Below, one piece after another: positions 45,608 through 54,501 of a DNA stretch of 64,000 nt. Numbering within the stretch: the first letter of the stretch is position 1; every line of letters begins with the position of its first letter. This DNA is from Geodermatophilus obscurus (GTDB lineage Bacteria; Actinomycetota; Actinomycetes; Mycobacteriales; Geodermatophilaceae). The stretch covers positions 1 through 64,000 of the forward strand of contig NZ_FRDM01000009.1 in the NCBI RefSeq assembly GCF_900143215.1, given 5' to 3'. A model generated the notes under the pieces. It did not search any database and had not been told where the DNA came from. It saw only the letters and a list, made by a program, of their open reading frames with translations. The translations under genes and the position numbers were made by a program.

Positions 45608-48600
45608 TCACCACCCCGCTCCGCACGCCCCGCTGCCCGCGAGCGCCTCGACCGCGCTCCCCGCCGGCGGATCGCGGCGGGCCACCTGGACCCGCTGCGC
45701 GGTGCCCGACACCACCAGCCAGCCCGACCCCGGGCGCGCGGGGACCGGCGTGCGGGGCAGCCGGATGCCGAGCAGGTCGGCGTCCCCGGGACCGGGGGAC
45801 AACAGCAGGCCGCTGCGCCGCCGCCGCAGCGCGGGCACCGGACCCCGGTAGGCGGCCGACAGCTCGGCGGCCGTCCCCGCCACGACGAGGACGACGCCCG
45901 GAACGGACCCCGCCGCGGGCAGCGCGCCGAGCACCGCGGAGTCGGCGAGCAGAGCGCAGTCGTCGACGACCACGGCGGCCGGGCTGCCGTGCAGGCCGGC
46001 GAGCCAGGCCTGCCAGCCGGCGACGTCCGTGGCGTCCAGCCGCACCTGCCCCGGCGCACCGTCCGCGTCCGCATCCAGCGTGCTCCGGACCACGTGCCGG
46101 ACCGCGACCCCCGCGGCCGCGAGGTGGCGGGCGCAGGCCTCCAGCGCCGTGGTCCGGCCACTGCCGGGTGGCCCGGCGACGAGCAGGCCTCCGGTGCGGG
46201 CCAGGTCGACGGTCAGCACGCCGCCGTCGTCGCCGCCCGGACCGACCGGCAGCAGCAGCGGGTGCCCCGAGCCGGTCGCCGCCGGCAGCGGCAGCACGGG
46301 CGCGGCCGGCAGCTCGGGGACCGACAGCGGCCGCTGCCGTCCGGGGGCGGCACCCGGCCAGGTGCCGGGCAGCCGGCGGGGCAGCGCGAGCTGGCACTCC
46401 CGGGCGTCCTCGCCGACCAGCGCGCGCCCCGGCGGCCGGTGCCCGGGCACGGTGCCGGCCGGGACACCGGCGACGGCGTAGTCGGCCCGGTCGGCCAGCG
46501 GCAGCACCAGCCGGGTGCCGACGGCGTTGGCCAGCCGGCCGCCCGGCACCGCCCGGTCGGCGGTGAGCAGGCACGTCAGCCCGGCCGCTCCGCCGTCCCG
46601 GACCAGGCGCAGCAGCGCCGCCGACCCCCGGCCCGGATCGGACTCGTCCAGCTGCGCCATGACCGACTCCGCGCCGTCGACGAGCAGCAGCAGGTGCGCC
46701 GGCGGGTCCTCCGGCGGGGCGGCGCGCCGTGCGGCCACCTCCTGCGCCAGCCGGTCCAGCAGCAGCACGGTGCGCAGGGCGTCGTCCCGGCCGACCGCGG
46801 TACCGGTGTGCGGCAGACCGGCCACCGTCGCGGCCAGTCCGCCTCCGCCGTGGTCGAGCACGTGCACGTGCAGCCGGTCGGGGGCCAGTGCGGTGACCGC
46901 CTCGGCCAGCACGGTCCGCAGGAACGTCGTCCGCCCGCTGCGGGGCCCGCCGACCGCGAGCCATCCGCCGGCGCGGGCCAGGTCCAGCTCGAGCGGTTCC
47001 TGCGCCTGCACGTCCGGGCGGTCCAGCAGCCCCAGTCGCAACCGGTCCACCGCGGCGGGCCGCCCACCCCGGTGCTCGAGGTCCTCGGCGGTCAGGCGGT
47101 CCGGGAGAGCGGGGCACCACGGCCGGTGCGGAAGCGGCAGGCCCGTCTCGCCGGCCCGGCGCCCCAGCGTCCCGGTCAGCACGGCGAGGTCGCTCTGCCC
47201 GGCCGGACCCGCTGCAGGTGCGGGCGCCGGGGGTGCCGGCCAGCGCCAGAGAGCCACCTGCGCTCCACCGTCCCGGACGTCGAGGGGGCCACCGCTGACC
47301 CTCGCGGCCTGGAAGAGCACCGCGGCGCCCCCGCCGGCCCTCAGGTAGCCGCGGCCGGGGGTGTCGACCGGCAGGGCGGCGGCCTGTGCGGAGCCGAGGA
47401 CGTCCCGGGACTCCGCCTCGTCGGTCGTCCGCAGGCAGACGCGCAGCGTGCAGTTGGCCCGGATCTCGGGGGAGACGACCCCGCTGGGCCGCTGGGTGGC
47501 CAGGACCATGTGCACGCCCAGCGAGCGACCCCGCTGCGCGATCCCGACGAGCCCGGACAGGAAGGCGGGCAGTTCCTCGGCCAGCCCGGCGAACTCGTCG
47601 ACGACGATCACCAGGCGGGCCAGCTCCACCGCGTCGGGCAGGGCGCTCAGATCCGGCACGCCATGGGCGGCGAGGAGGGCCTCGCGTCGGGTGAGCTCGG
47701 CGGTGAGCGACCGGAGCGCGCGGGCGGTGGTGGCGCCGTCGAGGTCGGTCAGCAGGCCGACGGTGTGCGGGAGCGCGGCCGCCTCGGCGAACGCCGCGCC
47801 GCCCTTGTAGTCGACGAGCAGGAACGTGCAGCGGTCCGGCGGGTGTGCCAGGGCCAGGCCGGCGATGAGGGTCTGCAGCAGCTCGGACTTGCCAGAACCC
47901 GTCGTCCCGGCCACCAGGGCGTGCGGTCCGTGCCGGCACAGGTCGACCGACAGGTCGCCGGTCGCGGTGCGGCCCAGCGTCGCGACGAGCGAGTCCCGGG
48001 CACGGGACCAGCCGCCGGACGGCGCGCCCGCGGCTGCGGGAACCGCCCCGGCGGCCGGCAGGTCGAGCAGCCGGACGTGCCGGGGGAGGGCGGCGTCGGA
48101 GGTGGCCGGTGCCAGCGCTGCCAGGTCGCGGGCCAGCTGCGCGGCCACGCGGCGGGGCAGCCGGTCGACCGCCGTGACCGGCCGCCGGCCGGTGCCGGAC
48201 CGGAGGAGGGTCGCCTGCCCGCCGGTCTCGCCACCGAGCTGCAGCACCGCCTCGCCCAGCCCGGGGAGGTCGGCCGTCGACGACCCGCAGGCCAGGGGGA
48301 CGACACCGGCGGATCGGGCCGTGCGCAGGGCGGCGAGCAGGTAGGGGCCGACCGGCCGGTCGACCAGCACGACGACCCAGCCGGGTGCACCGTCCTCGGC
48401 CGCTGCCCGCCGGGACAGCAGGGCGGTGAACCAGCGGAGCGAGTCCCCGTCGGGGCCGTCGGCCGGGGGAGCGGAGTGGACCTGCACCGCCTCGGCGGCG
48501 AGGTGCGGGAGCCACCGCAGCCACGCCCAGTCGGCCAGCCGGTCGGGGGTGGTGAGCAACGCCAGCTCCACCTCACCGGGAGCGTGCAGCGCTGCCAGCT

Positions 48601-49813
48601 GGCCGAGGACGGCCCTGAGGACGCCCACCGCCGGGGCGCGCGGACCGGCGACCCCCAGCCCACCGGTGCCGGCGAGCTCGATGACGACGGGCAGCAGTTC
48701 CGACGGCTCCCGCCGCCGGGGACCGTCGGACTCCACCCGCACCACGTGGGACTCCCCGGGGCCGGTTCCGATCCGCACGGCGAGCGCGTCAGCGTCCCCC
48801 CGGCGGCGCTGCCACAGGTCGGTGGACCGCCGGCGCGCCGCCGTGGTGAGAACGGCCAGGTCGGGGTGCGCGGCCTCCGCGGCGCGCTCGTCGGCGCGCA
48901 GTGCTGCGGCCAGCCGGTTCCGCGCCGCGGCGAGCTCGGCTGCATGGGTGGCGCTGGCGCGTCGTGTGCTGCGCCGACCCGACCACCGGTCCGACAACCA
49001 GGTACCGACCGCCACCACCGGGCTCAGCAGGGCGAAGAAGAGGAAGTGCGGCGCGTCCAGCACCCAGGTCAGGGCCACACCGCCCACCGCCGGCAGCGCC
49101 ACCGCGACCCACGCCAGCCGCCGGGGCGGCGCGGGGGCGGGCGCGGCCGGGAAGGTGACCTCGACGTCCTCGCGCGGCGGGTGCAACCGCGGACGCGGGT
49201 GCAGGCGCAGTCGCCCGCCGTCCCCGGTCCCGAGGGTGGCCCGGGCGCTCCCGGGCCCAGCCGTCCGCAGCGTGCTGGACCCCAGCCGGATCGGCGCGCC
49301 CGCGGGCCAGGGCCGCGGCTCCCCGTCGAGCGGCTCGCCGTCCAGCTCGCTGCCGTTGCTGGACCCGAGGTCGCGCACGCTGAGGTCCCCGGTGCCGACC
49401 TCCACCAGCAGGTGCCGGCGGGACACGTCGGGATCGGTCAGCCGGGCGGTGGCCTCACCGCCGCGGCCGACGACGTGCCGACCCCGCGCCAGCGACAGGA
49501 CCGTGCCTGCGTCCGGGCCCCCGACGACGTGCAGTTCCAGCGCGCTCGACCGCGTGGCGAGGCCCGGGCGCGGGCCGGGCCGGCCCAGCCCCAGCAGCGC
49601 TCCGTGTGCCAGCGCCGGATCGCTCAGCGGCAGCTCGTCGTCCAGCCGGGTGCTGCCGGACCAGAGCTCCGCGGACGGCAGGCGCAGGGCGGCGGCCAGC
49701 CGGGGCAGGACCGCGCCGAGCCGGTCGTCGTTCCGGGCCGAGACCGCCACGTCGAGGGCGCCGGTGGGCGTGACGAGGGTCCAGCACCGGGTGGCAGGGC
49801 AGGGGGCGGGCAC
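45608..49813 (-). CDS. EssC-like FHA-FtsK/SpoIIIE ATPase of a type VII secretion-like system
   Basis: The 1401-residue protein has an N-terminal ubiquitin-like region (about 10-70) and an FHA domain (about 95-165) with GRG and SSNGSELDG phosphothreonine-binding signatures. Two membrane helices (about 234-273) and three FtsK-type ATPase domains follow. Domain 1 keeps GTTGSGKSE near 638 and VIVVDEFAG near 738. Domains 2 and 3 have Arg for the Walker lysine (PRSGRTT near 958, PPGSGRTT near 1218). This layout matches firmicute EssC better than mycobacterial EccC. It is divergent from a WXG100 gene, its likely substrate. GTG 49813 has CAGGG upstream; GTG 49858 is an alternative. Confidence 0.88.
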   Translation of the reverse strand: MPAPCPATRCWTLVTPTGALDVAVSARNDDRLGAVLPRLAAALRLPSAELWSGSTRLDDELPLSDPALAHGALLGLGRPGPRPGLATRSSALELHVVGGPDAGTVLSLARGRHVVGRGGEATARLTDPDVSRRHLLVEVGTGDLSVRDLGSSNGSELDGEPLDGEPRPWPAGAPIRLGSSTLRTAGPGSARATLGTGDGGRLRLHPRPRLHPPREDVEVTFPAAPAPAPPRRLAWVAVALPAVGGVALTWVLDAPHFLFFALLSPVVAVGTWLSDRWSGRRSTRRASATHAAELAAARNRLAAALRADERAAEAAHPDLAVLTTAARRRSTDLWQRRRGDADALAVRIGTGPGESHVVRVESDGPRRREPSELLPVVIELAGTGGLGVAGPRAPAVGVLRAVLGQLAALHAPGEVELALLTTPDRLADWAWLRWLPHLAAEAVQVHSAPPADGPDGDSLRWFTALLSRRAAAEDGAPGWVVVLVDRPVGPYLLAALRTARSAGVVPLACGSSTADLPGLGEAVLQLGGETGGQATLLRSGTGRRPVTAVDRLPRRVAAQLARDLAALAPATSDAALPRHVRLLDLPAAGAVPAAAGAPSGGWSRARDSLVATLGRTATGDLSVDLCRHGPHALVAGTTGSGKSELLQTLIAGLALAHPPDRCTFLLVDYKGGAAFAEAAALPHTVGLLTDLDGATTARALRSLTAELTRREALLAAHGVPDLSALPDAVELARLVIVVDEFAGLAEELPAFLSGLVGIAQRGRSLGVHMVLATQRPSGVVSPEIRANCTLRVCLRTTDEAESRDVLGSAQAAALPVDTPGRGYLRAGGGAAVLFQAARVSGGPLDVRDGGAQVALWRWPAPPAPAPAAGPAGQSDLAVLTGTLGRRAGETGLPLPHRPWCPALPDRLTAEDLEHRGGRPAAVDRLRLGLLDRPDVQAQEPLELDLARAGGWLAVGGPRSGRTTFLRTVLAEAVTALAPDRLHVHVLDHGGGGLAATVAGLPHTGTAVGRDDALRTVLLLDRLAQEVAARRAAPPEDPPAHLLLLVDGAESVMAQLDESDPGRGSAALLRLVRDGGAAGLTCLLTADRAVPGGRLANAVGTRLVLPLADRADYAVAGVPAGTVPGHRPPGRALVGEDARECQLALPRRLPGTWPGAAPGRQRPLSVPELPAAPVLPLPAATGSGHPLLLPVGPGGDDGGVLTVDLARTGGLLVAGPPGSGRTTALEACARHLAAAGVAVRHVVRSTLDADADGAPGQVRLDATDVAGWQAWLAGLHGSPAAVVVDDCALLADSAVLGALPAAGSVPGVVLVVAGTAAELSAAYRGPVPALRRRRSGLLLSPGPGDADLLGIRLPRTPVPARPGSGWLVVSGTAQRVQVARRDPPAGSAVEALAGSGACGAGW

Positions 49814-49918
49814 GCCGGGACCCTGCTCGCCGCAGACCGCCCACCGCGTTCCGCGCACGGATCTGTGGACGTCGGGCGGGGCTGTGGAGGGCCGGGGCCG
49901 GTACCGGCCGAGGACCCC

Positions 49919-49924
49919 TACCGT
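49919..49924 (+). promoter_or_regulatory. -10 element (TACCGT) of the WXG100 gene
   Basis: TACCGT lies 40 bases before GTG 49965. The gap to the divergent EssC-like gene is about 150 bases. Confidence 0.5.
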
Positions 49925-49964
49925 CCACCCCGACCGGGAGGGACCCGGACCACGAGGAGGACAC

Positions 49965-50258
49965 GTGAAGGTCGAGATCGCCACCCTGCAGTCGCTGGCC
50001 GGCCAGTGCCGCGCCGAGGCCGCCGACACCACGGCCCGGCACAGCACCCTGTCGAGCACCGTCGACGCCTCGGTGCTCGAGGGCTGGACCGACAGCCAGG
50101 CCGCGGCCCGCTTCACCGAGCTCTACGAGCAGTGGCGGCTCAGCGCCCAGGGGGTCAGCGACGCGCTCACCGGGATGGGCGGACTCCTCGACGGCGTGGC
50201 GGCGTCCTACCAGCAGCACGAGGCGGACATGGCGGCCCGCATCGGTGCGCTGCTCTGA
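49965..50258 (+). CDS. WXG100-family protein (probable type VII substrate)
   Basis: The 97-residue protein is predicted to be a helical hairpin. The turn reads GWTDSQAAARF: Trp41 is present, but the Gly of WxG is Asp43. A YxxxE signal (Tyr82, Glu86) lies near the C-terminus, the export signature of ESX/T7SS substrates. It is alone, without the usual paired second WXG100 gene. Its neighbour on the other strand encodes an EssC-like ATPase, so secretion as a homodimer is likely. GTG 49965 has GAGGAGGA about 5 bases upstream. Confidence 0.88.
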   Translation: MKVEIATLQSLAGQCRAEAADTTARHSTLSSTVDASVLEGWTDSQAAARFTELYEQWRLSAQGVSDALTGMGGLLDGVAASYQQHEADMAARIGALL

Positions 50259-50277
50259 CGCCGGCCCGGGTGCGGGC

Positions 50278-51189
50278 TCAGCCCGGTGGCGCGGTCCCGG
50301 CCGGGGTCACCTCGGCCGGGCGTCCACCGCCGCGGGACCGCAGCCGCCGGGCAACCCCGGGCAGCTGCTCCCACGGCAGGATCGACAGGATCGCGACGCA
50401 GTGCGGCAGGAAGATGATCGCCACGCCGGCGTAGACGGCCAGGTGGAAGCCGAGCAGGAAGACCACCAGCGCCACGCGCGTGCGGGCCGACCAGACGAGC
50501 AGCATCAGCGGTGCAGCGAACTCCAGCGCCAGCATCGTCCACTGGGCGCCGACCAGCAGGCCGGGTGTCTCGAGGAGCCAGTCCGACAGCACGGTCCCGC
50601 GCCGCACGATTGCCCGGGCCAGCGTGGAGCCGGTCGCCCAGTCCCAGCCACCGAAGCGCATCTTGGCCCAGGCGGCGAGGAAGTAGGTGAGCATGACGGT
50701 GACGAAGACGGCCGCCATGGCCCAGCCGGCCGCCTCGGAGGAGCGCTTGTCGCGCCACCGCACGCGCCCGATGGTGGGCAGCACCGCCAGCGCGACGAGG
50801 TAGGCGATCCGGTCGTGGTCCACCTTCCCGTAGCTCATCGCGATGACCATCCACTCGAAGTAGAGGAGGAACACCGCGGTGCCGAGCAGTCGGGGCGCTC
50901 GGCCGGTCGCCGCCGCCAGGGCGGTGCCGACCAGGGTCCACTGCACGACGAACACCACCGCCGGGGTGGGCGCCGGCAGGGGCAGCAACTGGCCGATGGT
51001 CAGCGGCGCGTACCACTCGGTCGGGACGTCGCCGTGCGCCCGCACCCATGCCGTGGTCAGGAAGACGTCGACCGGCACGAACAGGTAGGCGATGGTGCGG
51101 AACACCGCGATGCGCGCCAGCGGAACGGGCCGGAACCACCAGTCCCAGCCCACCCGCCGGGGTGCGGACGACGGCGCGGCGGCGCTCAC
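50278..51189 (-). CDS. HTTM-domain membrane protein (vitamin K gamma-carboxylase-like)
   Basis: The 303-residue protein has about seven membrane helices and the horizontally-transferred-transmembrane (HTTM) family pattern: WFRPVPLARIAVFRTIAYL near the start, FEWMVIAMSYGKVDHDRIAYL in the middle and AWAKMRFGGWDWATGSTLARAI after it. The family is named from vitamin K-dependent gamma-carboxylase, but most bacterial members have no known activity. It overlaps the upstream 51186 gene by 4 bases, so the two form a pair. The stop converges on the WXG100 gene 20 bases away. Confidence 0.85.
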   Translation of the reverse strand: MSAAAPSSAPRRVGWDWWFRPVPLARIAVFRTIAYLFVPVDVFLTTAWVRAHGDVPTEWYAPLTIGQLLPLPAPTPAVVFVVQWTLVGTALAAATGRAPRLLGTAVFLLYFEWMVIAMSYGKVDHDRIAYLVALAVLPTIGRVRWRDKRSSEAAGWAMAAVFVTVMLTYFLAAWAKMRFGGWDWATGSTLARAIVRRGTVLSDWLLETPGLLVGAQWTMLALEFAAPLMLLVWSARTRVALVVFLLGFHLAVYAGVAIIFLPHCVAILSILPWEQLPGVARRLRSRGGGRPAEVTPAGTAPPG

Positions 51190-51686
51190 GGGGTGCCCTC
51201 CTGACCGGTCGTCACGGCGTGGTCGACGAGCACGCTCTCGGTGATCTCACCGGTGCGCCGGCCGTCGTCGAGCGCGTGGCGGCGCTGCACCACCCGCACC
51301 GCCACGAGCGGCTCGGCGTCGGGGTGGCCGGTGGCGTAGGACTCGGCCAGCAACCCGAGCAGCTGCGGCTCCTCGACGAGGCGGGGCAGCTGCCCCTCGA
51401 ACTCCGCTCGGCGCAGGCCCACCTCGCCCCCGGAGAGCCGGACCTCGTCGCCGTCGGCGGTCACGCCCACCACGCTGGTGGAGACGACCGGCCGGTCGGG
51501 GTCGGCACGCGTCGAGTACATCCGGAACGGGCCGAACGGGAACTCGGAGTCGTTGCCCCACAGGGTGCCTCCTAGCAGCAGCGCGAGCACCACGGCGGTG
51601 GCGGCGAGCCGGACCCGCCGGCCGGAGGGGGGAAGCGTCAGGACACCGGTCTCCCCGGTGTCCGGAACGGGAGGAGCCGGTACCAC
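51186..51686 (-). CDS. Single-pass membrane partner of the HTTM protein, function unknown
   Basis: The 166-residue protein has a Pro-rich N-terminus, one membrane helix (about 29-48) and an outer domain with FPFGPFRMYSTRADPDRPV, a motif often seen in small proteins encoded beside HTTM genes. TACGAT (51698-51693) lies 6 bases before GTG 51686, which points to a leaderless transcript and fixes the start; a longer frame exists upstream. It overlaps the HTTM gene by 4 bases. Its role is unknown. Confidence 0.78.
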   Translation of the reverse strand: MVPAPPVPDTGETGVLTLPPSGRRVRLAATAVVLALLLGGTLWGNDSEFPFGPFRMYSTRADPDRPVVSTSVVGVTADGDEVRLSGGEVGLRRAEFEGQLPRLVEEPQLLGLLAESYATGHPDAEPLVAVRVVQRRHALDDGRRTGEITESVLVDHAVTTGQEGTP

Positions 51687-51692
51687 GGGCGC

Positions 51693-51698
51693 ATCGTA
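51693..51698 (-). promoter_or_regulatory. -10 element (TACGAT) of the HTTM pair, leaderless
   Basis: On the minus strand TACGAT is followed by exactly 6 bases and then GTG 51686. Confidence 0.55.
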
Positions 51699-51819
51699 GG
51701 ATCGGCGGCCGTCCAGGTGGGTCACCGACGCGGGGTGGGCAACTGGCCCGCCGGGCGTGGTGGGCCGCGCCTGCGACCGGCCGGTGTCCGCTGTCAGCGT
51801 CGACAACGGGAGGCAGCAG

Positions 51820-52329
51820 GTGCAGTTCGGTCGGTACTACGAGGAGTTCGAGGTCGGTGCGGTCTACAAGCACTGGCCGGGCAAGACGGTCACCGAGTAC
51901 GACGACCACCTGTTCTGCCTCATCACGATGAACCACCACCCGCTGCACCTGGACACCCACTACGCGGCGGAGACCACCGACTTCGGCAAGAACGTCGTCG
52001 TCGGCAACTACGTCTACTCGCTGCTGCTCGGCATGAGCGTCCCGGACGTGTCGGGCAAGGCCATCGCCAACCTGGAGATCGAGTCGCTGCGGCACGTGGC
52101 GCCGACCTTCCACGGCGACACCATCTACGGCGAGACGACGGTGCTGGACAAGACCGAGTCGAGGTCGAGGGACGACCGCGGCGTCGTCCACGTCGAGACG
52201 ATCGGCTACAAGCAGGACGGCACGGTGGTCTGCACCTTCCGGCGCAAGGTGATGGTGCCCAAGCGCTCCTACGGCGAGGCCCGCGGCGGCGAGCAGCCCG
52301 GCCGCCCGGAGCCGAAGCCGCGCGGATGA
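51820..52329 (+). CDS. MaoC-family (R)-specific acyl-CoA dehydratase
   Basis: The 169-residue protein has one hot-dog fold with the hydratase signature region YDDHLFCLITMNHHPLHLDTHYA (Asp and His catalytic pair in the usual spacing) and GNYVYSLLLGMSV. It is close to mesaconyl-CoA/beta-methylmalyl-CoA hydratase-type and other short MaoC enzymes that add or remove water from 2-enoyl-CoA. The exact acyl-CoA is unknown. GTG 51820 has GGGAGG 7 bases upstream. A longer open frame starts at 51757 but has no better site. Confidence 0.88.
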   Translation: MQFGRYYEEFEVGAVYKHWPGKTVTEYDDHLFCLITMNHHPLHLDTHYAAETTDFGKNVVVGNYVYSLLLGMSVPDVSGKAIANLEIESLRHVAPTFHGDTIYGETTVLDKTESRSRDDRGVVHVETIGYKQDGTVVCTFRRKVMVPKRSYGEARGGEQPGRPEPKPRG

Positions 52330-52353
52330 CCGGCGGCGTGCTGCCGCGCCCGG

Positions 52354-52797
52354 TCAGGACGGCAGGACGCCCCAGCCGCTCAGCGTCTCCAGCAGCCGCG
52401 GCGTGCAGGTCAGCCGCTCGAGGTCGGCCGCATCGGCGAAGGTGACGGCGTCCGCGTCGTCCCCGGCGACCGGCGTGGCCGAGGGGTCCAGCAGCGTGCA
52501 GGTCAGGTCCACGACGTCGTAGACGACGCCGGAGCCGGGGATCCGCACCCGGCCCACCTCGGCGCCGGCCCGCACCGCCAGCCCGGTCTCCTCGCGCACC
52601 TCGCGCTCGACCGCCGCGGCCACCGACTCGCCGGCCTCCACCCGCCCGCCCGGCACCGACCACAGGCCGCGCGAGGGCTCGTTGCCCCGCCGGACCAGCA
52701 GCAGCCGGCCGCGCGGGTCGAACACCACCGCACCGACGCAGGCGACCACCCGCACGGGGGCGTCGGCGGCGGGCGGCACGCCCCGAACGGTACGCAC
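52354..52797 (-). CDS. NUDIX hydrolase
   Basis: The 147-residue protein carries a complete Nudix box, GGRVEAGES...REVREETGL (about 51-71), which binds magnesium and cleaves nucleoside diphosphate derivatives. The strand [19 protein letters not shown] precedes it. It may be a MutT-like house-cleaning enzyme or an NADH/ADP-ribose pyrophosphatase; the sequence does not decide. It converges on the MaoC gene. Confidence 0.88.
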   Translation of the reverse strand: MRTVRGVPPAADAPVRVVACVGAVVFDPRGRLLLVRRGNEPSRGLWSVPGGRVEAGESVAAAVEREVREETGLAVRAGAEVGRVRIPGSGVVYDVVDLTCTLLDPSATPVAGDDADAVTFADAADLERLTCTPRLLETLSGWGVLPS

Positions 52798-52853
52798 GAC
52801 CCCGCCGGGTCAGCGCTTGACGAACCCGTCAGGTCACAGGACGGTGATGCCCG

Positions 52854-53477
52854 ATGACTGCCACCACGGTCTGTCCCCGCTGCGGCCAGCGCGTGGTCGT
52901 CCGTCCCGGGAACCCGGCCCAGGCCTGGTGCCACGTGCACGGGGCGGTGACCCCGCTGCACCACACGCTGCTGGTGGCGCACGACGCCATCGCCGCGGTG
53001 ACCGCCGACGCCCGGGTCCCGGCGTGGGTTCCGGACCCGATGCCGTCGGGCTGGACGGTCACCGGCCTCGCGTGGGGCGGGGAGCCCGGCGCGCGGGCCA
53101 TCGTCGTCGACTGCGCCGGGCCCGCCCCGCTCGGCGGCTCGGCCGAGCTGGTGCTCGTCGCCGAGGAGCCGGGCACGGGCGTGGGCTGCGGGTACGCCGG
53201 GCTGCCCGGCCTCGACCCCGGCGACGTCATCTCCGGCCCCTCGTCGGCCGACGTCGAGGCCGCCGGGCAGCGCGCGCCGCTGTGGGCTGTGCCGACCTCC
53301 GACGACCGGGCCGCCTTCGTGGGGGAGGCCTACGGGGTCTGGTTGTGGCTGGTCATGTGGCCGATGTCCGCGGCCTGGCTGCTCGCCGAGCGGCTGCAGC
53401 TGCTCGACCTGCGCGAGCGTCTCTACCCCGACCTGCCGCTCGGCCCGCCCAGCGAGCACCTGCTGCCCGGACCGTGA
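52854..53477 (+). CDS. DUF6758 family protein
   Basis: The 207-residue protein starts with a probable zinc ribbon (CPRCGQRVVVRPGNPAQAWC, then HVHG). A domain of about 160 residues with WVPDPMPSGWTVTGLAWGGE and GDVISGPSSADVEA follows, matching an actinobacterial family (DUF6758) of unknown role. The last third is hydrophobic in WLWLVMWPMSAAWLLA and may contact the membrane. The PH-domain, PHP and RecB-like genes follow on the same strand. ATG 52854 has AGGACGG 7 bases upstream. Confidence 0.82.
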   Translation: MTATTVCPRCGQRVVVRPGNPAQAWCHVHGAVTPLHHTLLVAHDAIAAVTADARVPAWVPDPMPSGWTVTGLAWGGEPGARAIVVDCAGPAPLGGSAELVLVAEEPGTGVGCGYAGLPGLDPGDVISGPSSADVEAAGQRAPLWAVPTSDDRAAFVGEAYGVWLWLVMWPMSAAWLLAERLQLLDLRERLYPDLPLGPPSEHLLPGP

Positions 53478-53611
53478 CGGACCGGACCGGATCGACCGAC
53501 ATCCCGGGCGGCGTGTCCCGGGAGGGAGCCCTGAGGCGTGTGTTACCCATGGGGCTCGCCGTGCGGGCGACCCCGTCCGCGCGCCCGCCTGACACAACCG
53601 CGGAGGTGACG

Positions 53612-53764
53612 GTGAAGAAGGTCCTCACCTGGCTGGCACTCGCCTTCGTCGTCTTCTACGTCATCTCGGCGCCCGAGGACTCGGCCGACTTCGTCCGCAC
53701 CGCCGGCCAGGCCCTGGGGAACGCGGCGTCCTCGCTGGCCTCGTTCTTCGACTCGCTCGCCTAG
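53612..53764 (+). CDS. Small single-pass membrane protein
   Basis: A 50-residue protein starts VKKVLTWLALAFVVFYVISAP, one hydrophobic helix, followed by a short amphipathic segment (RTAGQALGNAASSLASFFDSLA). Similar tiny proteins occur in actinobacteria beside PH-domain genes, with unknown function. GTG 53612 has GGAGG 5 bases upstream; GTG 53606 is two codons earlier. It lies 5 bases before the next gene. Confidence 0.7.
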   Translation: MKKVLTWLALAFVVFYVISAPEDSADFVRTAGQALGNAASSLASFFDSLA

Positions 53765-53769
53765 CCGGC

Positions 53770-54501
53770 GTGGGCGGCCCGGCGACGCCTCCTCCCGACG
53801 GCCGCCGGCCGCGGTGGAGCAAGGACGCCGAGAAGTACCTGCTCGAGCACGAGAAGCCGCCCGTCGTCGCCACCCGCCGGCACTGGGCCGTGCTCATCGT
53901 GCCGGCGGCCAAGGCGCTCCCGACGCTGGCCGTCAGCCTCTGGCTGATGGTGCTCGACCCGGAGAACCGGGTCACCGCCAGCGTCGGCCTCATCGTGCTG
54001 GTCGGGGCGCTGGGGTACCTGGCGCTGCGGGTCGGCGAGTGGTGGATGCGGCACTTCATCGTCACCAACCGCCGGGTGCTGCTGACCACCGGGATCATCG
54101 TCCGGACCGTGGCCCTGCTGCCGCTGCGCCGGATCACCGACCTGACGTACAAGGAGACGCCGTTCGGCCAGCTCCTCGGCTACGGCACCTTCCGCTTCGA
54201 GTCGGCCGGCCAGCAGCAGGCGCTGTCGGAGATCACCTACCTGCCGCGGGCCGGCGTGCTGTACCGCGACGTGAGCGACCTGCTGTTCGGCGACAACGGC
54301 GCCGACAAGGGCGACGACGAGGGCGAGGCCGAACCGTCGCCGCGGCAGCCCCGTCGGCTCCCGCCCCCGTCGCCGGACCGCCCCGCGGCGCAGACCGCCA
54401 CCGACGGACGGCGGGACACCCAGCCGATCCCGCCGCTGCCCTCGCGGCGTCCCCGCTCGGCGAAGGTGGCCGGCCAGCGGGTGCGGCAGGCTGGGCGCTG
54501 A
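53770..54501 (+). CDS. PH-domain (bPH2/YdbS-like) membrane protein
   Basis: The 243-residue protein has two membrane helices (about 46-65 and 72-92). A bacterial PH domain follows, with HFIVTNRRVLLTTGIIVRTVALLPLRRITDLTYKETPFGQLLGYGTF, a very recognisable pattern. The last 70 residues are charged and Pro-rich, without similarity. PH-domain proteins of this type have no fixed role but may stabilise membrane complexes. The stop codon overlaps the next start (TGATG). Confidence 0.87.
   Translation: MGGPATPPPDGRRPRWSKDAEKYLLEHEKPPVVATRRHWAVLIVPAAKALPTLAVSLWLMVLDPENRVTASVGLIVLVGALGYLALRVGEWWMRHFIVTNRRVLLTTGIIVRTVALLPLRRITDLTYKETPFGQLLGYGTFRFESAGQQQALSEITYLPRAGVLYRDVSDLLFGDNGADKGDDEGEAEPSPRQPRRLPPPSPDRPAAQTATDGRRDTQPIPPLPSRRPRSAKVAGQRVRQAGR

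Noticed and set aside
45989-50434. 1481-codon plus-strand frame opposite the EssC-like gene
   Set aside because: Its low-complexity Gly/Arg/Gln-rich translation is a shadow of the ATPase gene; it also runs across the WXG100 gene in another frame.
53481-53500. GACCG-like short repeat after the DUF6758 gene
   Set aside because: Only two or three partial units; within chance for such GC-rich DNA.
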